A DNA stretch of 64,000 nucleotides from the NCBI GenBank assembly GCA_046160485.1, contig JBJXGV010000072.1, forward strand, positions 102,760 through 166,759. The letters run 5' to 3'. The stretch comes from JBJXGV01 sp046160485. GTDB taxonomy: Bacteria > Orphanbacterota > Orphanbacteria > JBJXGV01. A program made the position numbers and the translations under genes. The notes under the pieces are model-generated. The model saw only the letters and a list, made by a program, of their open reading frames with translations, had not been told where the DNA came from and searched no databases. This document shows positions 46,502 through 53,715 of the stretch, piece by piece; the first letter of the stretch is position 1, and each line of letters opens with the position of its first letter.

Positions 46502-48166
46502 TTATCGAACGAGCGTCATCTTCACCGAGCGCGACGCGCCCGCCGTCTCGACGCGGTAGAGATACGTTCCCGCAGCCGCCGGCCGGCCCGCGTCGTCGCG
46601 AGCGTCCCACGCGAGCGTGTGCTGCCCCGCCGGGAACATGCCGCTCGCAAGCGCACGCACGCGCCGCCCCGAGAGATCGAACACGTCCGCGCGCACCGCC
46701 GCGTCTTGCGGCAGCGCGAAGTCGAGCGACGACGCGCCGCGCGCCGGATTCGGGTACGCGCTCGAAAGCGCGATCACGGGCGCACTCGCGCCGATGCCGA
46801 CACCCGTCGCCGGCGACCCGAGCACGACGTTGTGCGTCGTCGTGGAGTTCGCGTTGATCGTCACGACCTGCGTGTCGGACAAATAGCCGTCCGCCGACAC
46901 GATCACCGTCGTCGCGCCGACGGGAAGCTCGAACGTGTACATGCCATTCGCGTCCGTCGCGACCTTCTTGTTGTAGAAGCCCGGCACGTTCACGATCGCG
47001 CTGTCGATCGGCGCGAAGGCCGCGGCCGCCGTCACCGTTCCGCTGATGAAGCCCGACGCGCCGACGTGCGCGACGAGCACGAGGCCCTCCGACATGTCGG
47101 AGCACGCGATCACGCCGCTCGGAAGAAACGGGTACACGCTCCAGCATCCGAAGCAGCCGTTCGTTCCCGGCTGTGTGTCGTACGCACCGAGGAACACGGG
47201 GTTCGACGGATTCGACACGTCGAACGCGCGAATGCCCGCCGCGTACCACGCCGTGTAAGCCGTCGTCCCCTTCATGTAGAGGTTGTGCACATCCGTGCCC
47301 AGTACCGCCGGAATCTGCGACACCTGGATGATGTCCTGCGGGTCGCTCACGTCGAACACGCGCACGGACCCGCTCGAGCAAATCTCGTCCGTCGTGAGGA
47401 CGTGAATTCCGTCGGGATGCGGCCACGTGTTGTGCGTCGCGCCGCTCGGATAGTTGATTCGCCCCAACTCGGTAATCGTCGTGCTGCCCGGCAACGCCGA
47501 GATGTCGAGGACGCGCATCTGACCGCCGGCGTTGATGTCGGCGGTGTACGCCACACCGTTGCCGACCCAAATGTCGTGGATGTAATCCGTGCCGTTATCG
47601 ACGATGAGCGGCGGGTTGTCGAGGTTCGCGTTGAGGTTGTACGCCTTGAACGCCGCCGCGAGCCCGCTGGCGCCGTTGCAGTACGCCACGCCCGTCGACT
47701 CGTCGATCCACAGCGTGTGCGCGGTGAACATGTGCTTGCGCCGAATGAAAACCGGCGCCTCGGGATTCGCGAGGCTCACGATCTGCAGCCCGCCGCCCGC
47801 GCCCGTCGAGTCCTGCCCTTCCGTCGTGATGTAGAGCCGCCCCTGGTACGTGTGCATATCGCGCCAGCCGCTCGTATTTCCGGGAATGAAACCCGTCTCG
47901 TACGGGTTGAACGGATCGGTCACGTTGATGATGGACGTGCCGGCGCCCGTGCCGAGAATCGCGTACTCGTTGCCCGTCGACGGATCCACGTAGCCCCACA
48001 CGTCGCTGTAGTCCCACGGACCGAAAGGCCCGTTGGCGTATTCGTTGAGACTGCCGAGGAAGATGAAGCCGTTCGTCGCGTGCGAGGCCGCGGGGAGAAG
48101 CGACGCGCAGAGCGCGATGGCCGCCGCAGCGATGGTGGCATGAACACGGGCCGTCATTCGGGTCAC
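46502..48166 (-). CDS. Secreted LVIVD/choice-of-anchor B protein with FlgD-like C-terminal domain
   Basis: The 554-residue protein has a signal peptide (cleaved near SHA-TN, about residue 30). A beta-propeller of LVIVD-type repeats follows, each with a VxDxSxPxxP turn (SIINVTDPFNPYE, IVSLANPEAP, VFDVSDPQDI, AFDVSNPSNP), as in choice-of-anchor B family proteins. Then come a carboxypeptidase-regulatory-like Ig unit (SGTVTAAAAFAPIDSAIVNV) and a C-terminal FlgD/T9SS sorting domain (YPNPARGASSLDF, DLSGRRVRAL, WDARDDAGRPAAAGTYLYRV) ending VKMTLVR. I chose GTG 48166 because AAGGAG lies six bases ahead; the ATG at 48157 is three codons later. Surface location is inferred. Confidence 0.86.
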   Translation of the reverse strand: MTRMTARVHATIAAAAIALCASLLPAASHATNGFIFLGSLNEYANGPFGPWDYSDVWGYVDPSTGNEYAILGTGAGTSIINVTDPFNPYETGFIPGNTSGWRDMHTYQGRLYITTEGQDSTGAGGGLQIVSLANPEAPVFIRRKHMFTAHTLWIDESTGVAYCNGASGLAAAFKAYNLNANLDNPPLIVDNGTDYIHDIWVGNGVAYTADINAGGQMRVLDISALPGSTTITELGRINYPSGATHNTWPHPDGIHVLTTDEICSSGSVRVFDVSDPQDIIQVSQIPAVLGTDVHNLYMKGTTAYTAWYAAGIRAFDVSNPSNPVFLGAYDTQPGTNGCFGCWSVYPFLPSGVIACSDMSEGLVLVAHVGASGFISGTVTAAAAFAPIDSAIVNVPGFYNKKVATDANGMYTFELPVGATTVIVSADGYLSDTQVVTINANSTTTHNVVLGSPATGVGIGASAPVIALSSAYPNPARGASSLDFALPQDAAVRADVFDLSGRRVRALASGMFPAGQHTLAWDARDDAGRPAAAGTYLYRVETAGASRSVKMTLVR

Positions 48167-48248
48167 TGAGTTCTCCTTGTGATGGGCAGGCTGTAAGAAC
48201 TTCCGGTCGGAGGAACTGCCGGGAGCATCGAGGGGCGCAACGGCGACC

Positions 48249-48277
48249 ATTATCCGCGAGCGCGCGCGGCTGGTCAA
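48249..48277 (-). promoter_or_regulatory. Sigma-70-type promoter for the choice-of-anchor gene
   Basis: TTGACC (48272-48277), 17 bases and GATAAT (48249-48254) on the minus strand match the consensus at 10 of 12 positions. The leader is about 75 nt and ends in AAGGAG. Confidence 0.72.
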
Positions 48278-48333
48278 GATGGAGAATGCATCCGGCGGGT
48301 GTTGCTGCGAAAATAGCACGCCCCAATTCGCGG

Positions 48334-48362
48334 TTGCGAGGGTGCGGCGGCGCTGATAGCGT
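48334..48362 (+). promoter_or_regulatory. Leaderless promoter of the dinB-like gene
   Basis: TTGCGA (48334-48339), 17 bases and TAGCGT (48357-48362, with TGA just before) are followed by eight bases and the ATG at 48371. Confidence 0.45.
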
Positions 48363-48370
48363 CCGCGTCG

Positions 48371-48868
48371 ATGAGCCGCGAAGTCGATCGAATCGCCGAT
48401 CAGATGCGCCGCGCGTGGAGCGGCGACGCGTGGCTCGGCACATCGCTCGCCGAGCTTCTCGCCGACGTGGCGGCGGAGGAGGCGCACGCAAAGCCGATTG
48501 CGGGCGCGCACAGCATTTGGGAACTCGTGAATCACATCGCCGTCTGGGAAGATGCCGCGCGGCGGCGCGTGGAGGGCAATCCGGCGCGGATCGAGATCTC
48601 CAGCGACGAAGATTGGCCGCCGGTGGGCGACACGAGCGAGGCGGCTTGGAACGCGGCGCGAGCGCACCTCGCGCTAACGCAAGACGCGCTCCTCCGCGCG
48701 ATCGCCGGCATGAGCGACGCGCGCCTCGACGAGATCGTCGGCGCGGGCCACGACCAAACCCTCTACGTATTGCTCCACGGCGTCGTGCAACACGATACCT
48801 ACCACGGCGGGCAGATCAGTCTGCTCAAGCGTGCGCTGCGGCCGCGACCGGGCGGCGGCGCGAAGTAG
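48371..48868 (+). CDS. DinB family protein (DUF664-like)
   Basis: This 165-residue four-helix-bundle protein of the DinB/YfiT group has metal-ligand histidines near HSIWELVNHIAVWED and in HGVVQHDTYHGGQISLLKR. Those positions give the usual three-His site. Members include bacillithiol or mycothiol-type transferases, but most, like this one, have no known substrate. The name recalls DNA damage regulation in Bacillus and does not mean DNA polymerase IV. It is followed 7 bp later by a small membrane protein. Confidence 0.87.
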   Translation: MSREVDRIADQMRRAWSGDAWLGTSLAELLADVAAEEAHAKPIAGAHSIWELVNHIAVWEDAARRRVEGNPARIEISSDEDWPPVGDTSEAAWNAARAHLALTQDALLRAIAGMSDARLDEIVGAGHDQTLYVLLHGVVQHDTYHGGQISLLKRALRPRPGGGAK

Positions 48869-48875
48869 CCGGCCC

Positions 48876-49307
48876 GTGAGCGGTGAACACGATGAGAAAC
48901 GCGTCGTGAGAGGCGCGCTCCCCTGGCCGAGTACGCTGCCGCTGACGATCGTTCGGTTCGCGATGCTCTTCGGTGTGCTCGGCTTCGGCGCCGCGGCGTA
49001 CGTGATGGCGCGCGGCGGCACGCAGCCCGAAGCGGCGCCGGCCACGCTGCGCGCGCTCCAGTACGCCGGCTTCGCGCTCCTCGCCGTGAGCGCCGGCGCC
49101 ACGCTCGTGCTGCGATCGCGCCTGAGCGAAACGCGCGACGAAGCGAAGCAGCGCACGCTGTGCATCATCGGCTATGCACTCGGCGAAACGCCCGCGCTCC
49201 TCGGCGGAGTCGTGTGGATCCTCGGCGGCGGGCCGATGCTCTACGCGGCGGCGCTCGTCGTGTTCATCCTGGCGATCGTGGTGCTCGCGCCGCGCGCGGA
49301 CGAGTAG
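48876..49307 (+). CDS. Small membrane protein, four predicted helices
   Basis: I do not recognise this 143-residue protein. After a short polar start it has hydrophobic segments at about 18-44 (PLTIVRFAMLFGVLGFGAAA), 60-78, 98-122 (LCIIGYALGETPALLGGVVW) and 124-138, separated by charged loops (RSRLSETRDEAKQRT). That suggests four membrane helices. ALGETPAL in the third helix may be a functional polar spot. The GTG at 48876 is the nearest start to the preceding stop; other in-frame GTGs exist. It probably shares a transcript with the DinB gene. Confidence 0.6.
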   Translation: MSGEHDEKRVVRGALPWPSTLPLTIVRFAMLFGVLGFGAAAYVMARGGTQPEAAPATLRALQYAGFALLAVSAGATLVLRSRLSETRDEAKQRTLCIIGYALGETPALLGGVVWILGGGPMLYAAALVVFILAIVVLAPRADE

Positions 49308-49370
49308 CGCGCACACAACTCGGCTGGTCGATCGACTCGCGGGACGCGCGCGCGGGTGCGCGCGACGGCG

Positions 49371-50297
49371 CTACGACTCCGCGCTCATCTCCGGCGCGGC
49401 GTACGCGGCGGCGCCCGCGATGTGATCGAGCCGCACGCGCCCCGCATCGAAGCGCGAGAGCGCGCGCGTCAACTTCACGAACGTCTCGTCGAAGTCCGGA
49501 AGATTCTTGCGCGCCCGCGACAGCGGATTGCAGCGCGAGAGGACGAACGCCTTCACGAACGGATGCTTCACGCCGCGCGCCTTGAGCGCCTCGACGATGA
49601 CACCGAGCGCGTCGTCCGCCGCGAGCAGCGCCGCGCGCCGCGACTCGCGCTCGACGATCGCGTTCCGCAAGCCCGAGCGCAGGAATCTGTCGACGCGCCG
49701 CAGAATCGGCGCGTACGCGCTCCCCGGAAATCGCCCGCGTTCTTCATAGACGAGCCCGAGCGTGATGAAGTGCGCCTCCTGGAACTGGAACGCGAACTCG
49801 TTCTCGCGCCGCGAGTCGTCGCGCGTGATCAGTTCGCGGTACATGCCGATCACCTCGTGGCACTTCTCGCGCAGGTTGTGCGACTTCTCCGTGTTGAGCG
49901 CGAGGATCTCGAACTGCACGTCGGTCTCGGGAATGACGATCGCGGGAATCTCCTTCGCGCGCGACTTCGCCTCCGCGAGCGCGAGGCGGCGATGGTTGCC
50001 GTTGGGCGTCCAGTAGCGCCCGTCCGCCGCCGCGACGACGACGATCGGATCGACGAACCGCTCGAGCCGCGTCATCACGCCGGCGAGGCGCGCGAGATGC
50101 GTGGCGGAGGGCTTGCGCTGAAACGGGGTCGCGTCGACGAGCGCGAGCGGCAGGATCGCGAAGAGATGCCAGCCGCGCCCGACCGGCTCGCGGTACGCCG
50201 CGAGCGCGCGCCCGCCGTCGCGATCGATGCGGCGCGCGAGTTCCGCGATCGTCGACGGCGGCGTCGCGTCCGACGGATGTACAGCGAAGCTAGGCAC
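49371..50297 (-). CDS. ParB/sulfiredoxin-like nuclease-fold protein
   Basis: The 308-residue protein has a ParB N-terminal-like fold: LALVDATPFQRKPSATHLARL, then DPIVVVAAADGRYWTPNGNHRRLALAEA, in which NGNHRR corresponds to the G.HRR motif used for CTP or phosphate binding in ParB proteins. No ParA, parS-like array or helix-turn-helix partner is seen nearby, so I do not call it a chromosome partition protein. The C-terminal half is helical and charged. The GTG at 50297 lies six bases from TATCAT, indicating a leaderless mRNA, and I prefer it to the GTG at 50345. Confidence 0.75.
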   Translation of the reverse strand: MPSFAVHPSDATPPSTIAELARRIDRDGGRALAAYREPVGRGWHLFAILPLALVDATPFQRKPSATHLARLAGVMTRLERFVDPIVVVAAADGRYWTPNGNHRRLALAEAKSRAKEIPAIVIPETDVQFEILALNTEKSHNLREKCHEVIGMYRELITRDDSRRENEFAFQFQEAHFITLGLVYEERGRFPGSAYAPILRRVDRFLRSGLRNAIVERESRRAALLAADDALGVIVEALKARGVKHPFVKAFVLSRCNPLSRARKNLPDFDETFVKLTRALSRFDAGRVRLDHIAGAAAYAAPEMSAES

Positions 50298-50303
50298 GGC
50301 GGC

Positions 50304-50309
50304 ATGATA
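50304..50309 (-). promoter_or_regulatory. -10 of a leaderless promoter
   Basis: TATCAT on the minus strand is followed by GCCGCC and the GTG at 50297. Confidence 0.42.
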
Positions 50310-50362
50310 CACCACCGCGCGCCGCCCGTTCACAACGCCAATCACAACGCCAAATCGATCGC

Positions 50363-50391
50363 TAGACGCGACAGTGCGGCGGGTCTACCAT
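50363..50391 (+). promoter_or_regulatory. Promoter of the four-paralog operon
   Basis: TAGACG (50363-50368), 17 bases and TACCAT (50386-50391) are the best match upstream of the tandem array. The leader of about 80 nt ends in GAAGGAGG before the first start codon. Confidence 0.5.
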
Positions 50392-50478
50392 CCTCACGTT
50401 GGCCTCGCGCCAATCCCCTCCCTGCGCCCCGGAGGAGACGCGGAAACTCTCACCGCTCTCTGCAGAAGGAGGCACCAA

Positions 50479-51213
50479 GTGATTCGACCGCGCATCGCTG
50501 TCTCGGCGGGCATCGCGCTCGCCGCCACGATTCTCATTGCGCCTCCCGCATCCGGCTTCGAACCGCGACTCATAAAGGAATCGTTCGGTGCGAAGCTCGC
50601 CACATCCGGATGCCCGCTCGCGACAAGCACCGACGGCACCGCGGCGAACTACCGCTGGTACAACCTCTGCTCCGGTTACCTCTGGCTCTTCTCTGGGCTG
50701 GTAGAAGGAGAAGCGTTCGGAGTCCTTTACGGTGGCGCCGAGCAGCCCGAAGTGAACGACTCGAACATGGTAAAGAGGGTTATCACTTACTTTCGAAACG
50801 TGGCCTCGGGATACACGGATGAGGGAGTCGACGTGTTTGTCGACCAGGACTTCGAAGGCGACGGATGTCCTGACGTCACCTGGCTCTCTGATACGGAGTT
50901 CTTGCCGGCGATGCGTTGGAATTGCTCGGAATTCAATGCTCAAATCCCTCAGGGCATAAGCCACCTCGTCATTCGAACCAAGGTGACGCGGTACTACCCG
51001 ACAATCGTCACAGACGGTCCCTACAGTCGTGAGTGCGATCCGCCCAGTACTCCGCGTTCGTACTACTACGGCTTGGACGGCTCGGCTTGCCTTCAGTGGA
51101 TCGGCCCCGACGGCACCGACGACAACTTCCTCTACTGGCTCATCCTCGATCGCGGCGCGGCGAACGCTACGCAGCCGAGCACGTGGGGCGCGATCAAAGG
51201 ACTCTTCCGCTAG
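50479..51213 (+). CDS. Secreted six-cysteine protein 1 with C-terminal TWGAIKGLFR tag
   Basis: This 244-residue protein is the first of four tandem paralogs of unknown function. It has a signal peptide (1-26, cleaved near ASG-FE). The core is STDGTAANYRWYNLCSGY, GVLYGGAEQPEVNDSN, DFEGDGCPD..WLSD, RWNCSEFNAQIPQG, and the end DNFLYWLILD then TWGAIKGLFR. Six cysteines are conserved in all four copies, predicting three disulfides in an extracytoplasmic beta-rich fold. It starts at GTG 50479, with GAAGGAGG eight bases ahead. The tail equals that of two unrelated proteins at 592-3572. Confidence 0.83.
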   Translation: MIRPRIAVSAGIALAATILIAPPASGFEPRLIKESFGAKLATSGCPLATSTDGTAANYRWYNLCSGYLWLFSGLVEGEAFGVLYGGAEQPEVNDSNMVKRVITYFRNVASGYTDEGVDVFVDQDFEGDGCPDVTWLSDTEFLPAMRWNCSEFNAQIPQGISHLVIRTKVTRYYPTIVTDGPYSRECDPPSTPRSYYYGLDGSACLQWIGPDGTDDNFLYWLILDRGAANATQPSTWGAIKGLFR

Positions 51214-51243
51214 ACGGCTACGTCACTCGGAAAGGAGTGGCTC

Positions 51244-52005
51244 ATGCGATGCGTTCGTAGCAACGGATCTGGTGGCTCGACATTCTCCACGATGGTCGTC
51301 GCGACAATACTCGCGGCCGCGTTCGGCGCACCGCCTGCATGCGCGCTCGAAGCGCGGCTCATGAAGGAGTCTTTCGGCGCAACGCTCGGCAGCAACTCGT
51401 GCCCAATTTCGACGAGCACCGATGGCATCGCCGCAAACTACCGCTGGTACAACGTCTGCTCCGGCTACATCTGGATCTACTCGACGGGTCCGATCGGGAT
51501 GTCGCTCGGCGTTCTTTTCGGCGGCCCCGAGCAGCCCGAGGTCAACGACTCGAATGTCGTAAAGCGGGTCGTCACCTACTTTCGAAACGCAGTGCCCGGC
51601 TACACGGACGAAGGATGGGACGTCCTCGTCGACCAGGACGCCGAGGGTGACGGCTGCCCCGACGTGAGTTGGCTTTCAGATTTGGAGTTCGTTCCAGCGT
51701 TGCGGTGGAACTGCTCGGAGTTCAACGCGCAAATTCCCCAAGGCACGAACTACCTTGTTGTCCGCACGCGACTCGCGGACGGCGCTCATCCGACGTTCGC
51801 AACGGACGGACCGTTCTCATCCGAGTGCGCCCCGGATTCACCGAGCCGATCGTTCATCTACGACTATGGCGTCATTGAGTGCGCACCCTGGATAGGCCCG
51901 GCTGGTGATCCGGACAACTTCCTCTACTGGCTCATTCTCGATCGCCCGGCGCCGAACGCGGTCGCGCCGTCGACGTGGGGCGCGATCAAAGGGCTCTTTC
52001 GGTGA
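51244..52005 (+). CDS. Secreted six-cysteine protein 2 with C-terminal TWGAIKGLFR tag
   Basis: This is the second paralog, 253 residues, 30 bp after the first. The signal peptide spans about 1-35 (TMVVATILAAAFGAPPACA). It keeps the six cysteines (NSCPIS, NVCSGY, GDGCPD, RWNCSE, SSECAP, IECAPW), the GVLFGGPEQPEVNDSN block and the tail. The central segment VVTYFRNAVPGYTDEGWDV is closest to copy 1, so copies 1-2 and 3-4 seem to be paired duplications. AAGGAG precedes the ATG. The function is unknown. Confidence 0.83.
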   Translation: MRCVRSNGSGGSTFSTMVVATILAAAFGAPPACALEARLMKESFGATLGSNSCPISTSTDGIAANYRWYNVCSGYIWIYSTGPIGMSLGVLFGGPEQPEVNDSNVVKRVVTYFRNAVPGYTDEGWDVLVDQDAEGDGCPDVSWLSDLEFVPALRWNCSEFNAQIPQGTNYLVVRTRLADGAHPTFATDGPFSSECAPDSPSRSFIYDYGVIECAPWIGPAGDPDNFLYWLILDRPAPNAVAPSTWGAIKGLFR

Positions 52006-52034
52006 GCGCTGAACGGATCAGCGAGGAGCAAGAC

Positions 52035-52790
52035 ATGAAACACAATCGATGCGGAACGCGAATCGAGATTGCGGAGCGAGCGACGCTCGGGGCAATCGTC
52101 CTTGCAGCACTCTTTTGCGCGCCTCGTGCGTTCGCTCTCGAGGCATTCGCCATCAGGGAATCCGCAGGCGTGGCGTTCAGCGGCGCGCCGTGCGCGCTCG
52201 CGACGAGCACGGACGGCACCGCCGCGAACTACCGCTGGTACAACGTCTGTTCTGGCTACATCTGGATCTTCACGTCGTGGTGTGACCAGAGTGCCGGAGT
52301 CCTGTTCGGCGGCCCCGAGCAGCCAGAAGTCAACGATCAGAATGTCGTGAAACGCGCGATCACCTACTGGCGAAATGTCGTCACGAACTACGGCCAGACT
52401 GTGGACATCTTTCTCGAACCCGACTTTGAGGGCGACGGTTGTCCGGACGCCAGATGGTTGTCTGATCGCGGACTCGACCCGGGACTTCGGTGGAATTGCT
52501 CTGAATTCGACGCGCCGGTTCTCTCCGGCGTCGACTATCTGATCGTTCGCTTCGACGACGTCTGCGGTGCCGCACCGACCGTTGCGACGGACGGGCCATT
52601 CTCGGAGGCATGCAACCCCAATCCCATTGGTCGGTCGTACTACTACGGCTCCGACCTTTCGGAGTGTATTCCGTGGATCGGCCCCAGCGGCCGCAGCGAC
52701 AACTTCCTATTCTGGCTCATCCTCGATCGCCCGGCGCCGAACGCGGTCGAGCCATCGACGTGGGGCGCGATCAAAGGGCTCTTTCGGTGA
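52035..52790 (+). CDS. Secreted six-cysteine protein 3 with C-terminal TWGAIKGLFR tag
   Basis: This is the third paralog, 251 residues. The signal peptide covers about 1-36 (LGAIVLAALFCAPRAFA). The conserved cysteines are in APCALA, NVCSGY, GDGCPD, RWNCSE, SEACNP and SECIPW. Two more (SWCDQS and DVCGAA) may form an extra disulfide unique to this copy. The tail NAVEPSTWGAIKGLFR is identical to copy 4. GAGGAG lies nine bases before the ATG. The gene follows copy 2 by 29 bp in the same presumed operon. Confidence 0.83.
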   Translation: MKHNRCGTRIEIAERATLGAIVLAALFCAPRAFALEAFAIRESAGVAFSGAPCALATSTDGTAANYRWYNVCSGYIWIFTSWCDQSAGVLFGGPEQPEVNDQNVVKRAITYWRNVVTNYGQTVDIFLEPDFEGDGCPDARWLSDRGLDPGLRWNCSEFDAPVLSGVDYLIVRFDDVCGAAPTVATDGPFSEACNPNPIGRSYYYGSDLSECIPWIGPSGRSDNFLFWLILDRPAPNAVEPSTWGAIKGLFR

Positions 52791-52819
52791 AGGTTGAACG
52801 CATGAGGGAGGAGCGACGA

Positions 52820-53572
52820 ATGCCGCGCACTCTGACTTTGAGGCGAGTCGCAATCGCGAAGCGCGCGATCGTCGGGGCGCTCTTTGCTGCTGCGCTGATG
52901 CGCTCGTCGCCGGCGGGCGCGATCGAGGCTCGCCTCATGAAGGAGTCTGCGGGCGCGGCTCTCGGCAGCAGTCCGTGCGCGCTCGCGAGCAGCACCGACG
53001 GTACCGCCGCGAACTACCGCTGGTACAACGTCTGCTCCGGGTACATATGGATCTTCTCTTCGATCTCGTATCAGAGTTTCGGTGTTCTTTTCGGCGGCGA
53101 CGAGCAACCAGAAGTATGCGATGCGAACATTGTGAAACGCGCGCTCTCCTACTGGCGGGATATCGTCCCAGGCTATGCGTCGGTCGATGTCTTCGTGGAG
53201 CCGGACGTCGAGGGCGACGGTTGCCCCGACGTTCGATGGCTCTCCGATCGTGATTTCGATCCGGGCCTGCGTTGGAACTGCTCGGAGTTCGATTCGCCGA
53301 TCCCCGCGGGCATCGAATACCTGGTCGTTCGCGTGGCGCAGAACAGCGGCGCGGCCCCGACGCTAGCGACCGACGGCCCATTCTCGGAAAACTGCAACCC
53401 GAATCCGACGGGGCGATCGTATTACTACGGTTACTCGCTCGACGCATGCCTCCCGTGGATCGGGCCGACGGGTCGCAGCGACAACTTTCTCTGCTGGCTC
53501 ATCCTCGATCGCCCGGCGCCGAACGCGGTCGAGCCGTCGACGTGGGGCGCGATCAAAGGACTGTTCCGCTAG
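52820..53572 (+). CDS. Secreted six-cysteine protein 4 with C-terminal TWGAIKGLFR tag
   Basis: This is the fourth paralog, 250 residues. The signal peptide covers about 1-34 (AIVGALFAAALMRSSPAGA). The six shared cysteines are present, plus one extra (EVCDAN) where the others read EVNDxN; that unpaired cysteine is odd for an exported protein. The ending DNFLCWLILD also has a cysteine in place of the usual Tyr or Phe, so the two extra cysteines may pair with each other. I start at ATG 52820 because GGGAGGAG lies just before it; an earlier ATG at 52802 would leave that site inside the gene. Confidence 0.83.
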   Translation: MPRTLTLRRVAIAKRAIVGALFAAALMRSSPAGAIEARLMKESAGAALGSSPCALASSTDGTAANYRWYNVCSGYIWIFSSISYQSFGVLFGGDEQPEVCDANIVKRALSYWRDIVPGYASVDVFVEPDVEGDGCPDVRWLSDRDFDPGLRWNCSEFDSPIPAGIEYLVVRVAQNSGAAPTLATDGPFSENCNPNPTGRSYYYGYSLDACLPWIGPTGRSDNFLCWLILDRPAPNAVEPSTWGAIKGLFR

Positions 53573-53613
53573 CGGCGCGCGCGTGCGCTACGGCGCGCGG
53601 CGCGCGGCGCGGA

Positions 53614-53642
53614 TTGACGCGACCGCAGCGCGCGCCTATCCT
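53614..53642 (+). promoter_or_regulatory. Sigma-70-type promoter for the 53716 gene
   Basis: TTGACG (53614-53619), 17 bases and TATCCT (53637-53642) give a good match. The leader is about 65 nt and ends in AGGAGG. Confidence 0.68.
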
Positions 53643-53715
53643 CGTCGGCGTCGTTGAAATTGATCTCGCGCATCCTCCGCTCTCCGTTGCTTCGCCGTCA
53701 TCGCAGGAGGCACAC

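Noticed and set aside
48371..48868. DinB as DNA polymerase IV
   Set aside because: The protein is the four-helix DinB/YfiT type of 165 residues and has no polymerase motif.
50322..50350. Repeated ACAACGCCAA near the ParB-like gene
   Set aside because: There are only two copies with no symmetry. It is too little to call an operator or parS site.
50479..53572. Tandem array as a CRISPR, phage tail or toxin-immunity locus
   Set aside because: Each gene has its own signal peptide and six conserved cysteines. There are no short spaced repeats, no phage neighbours and no toxin or immunity motif.
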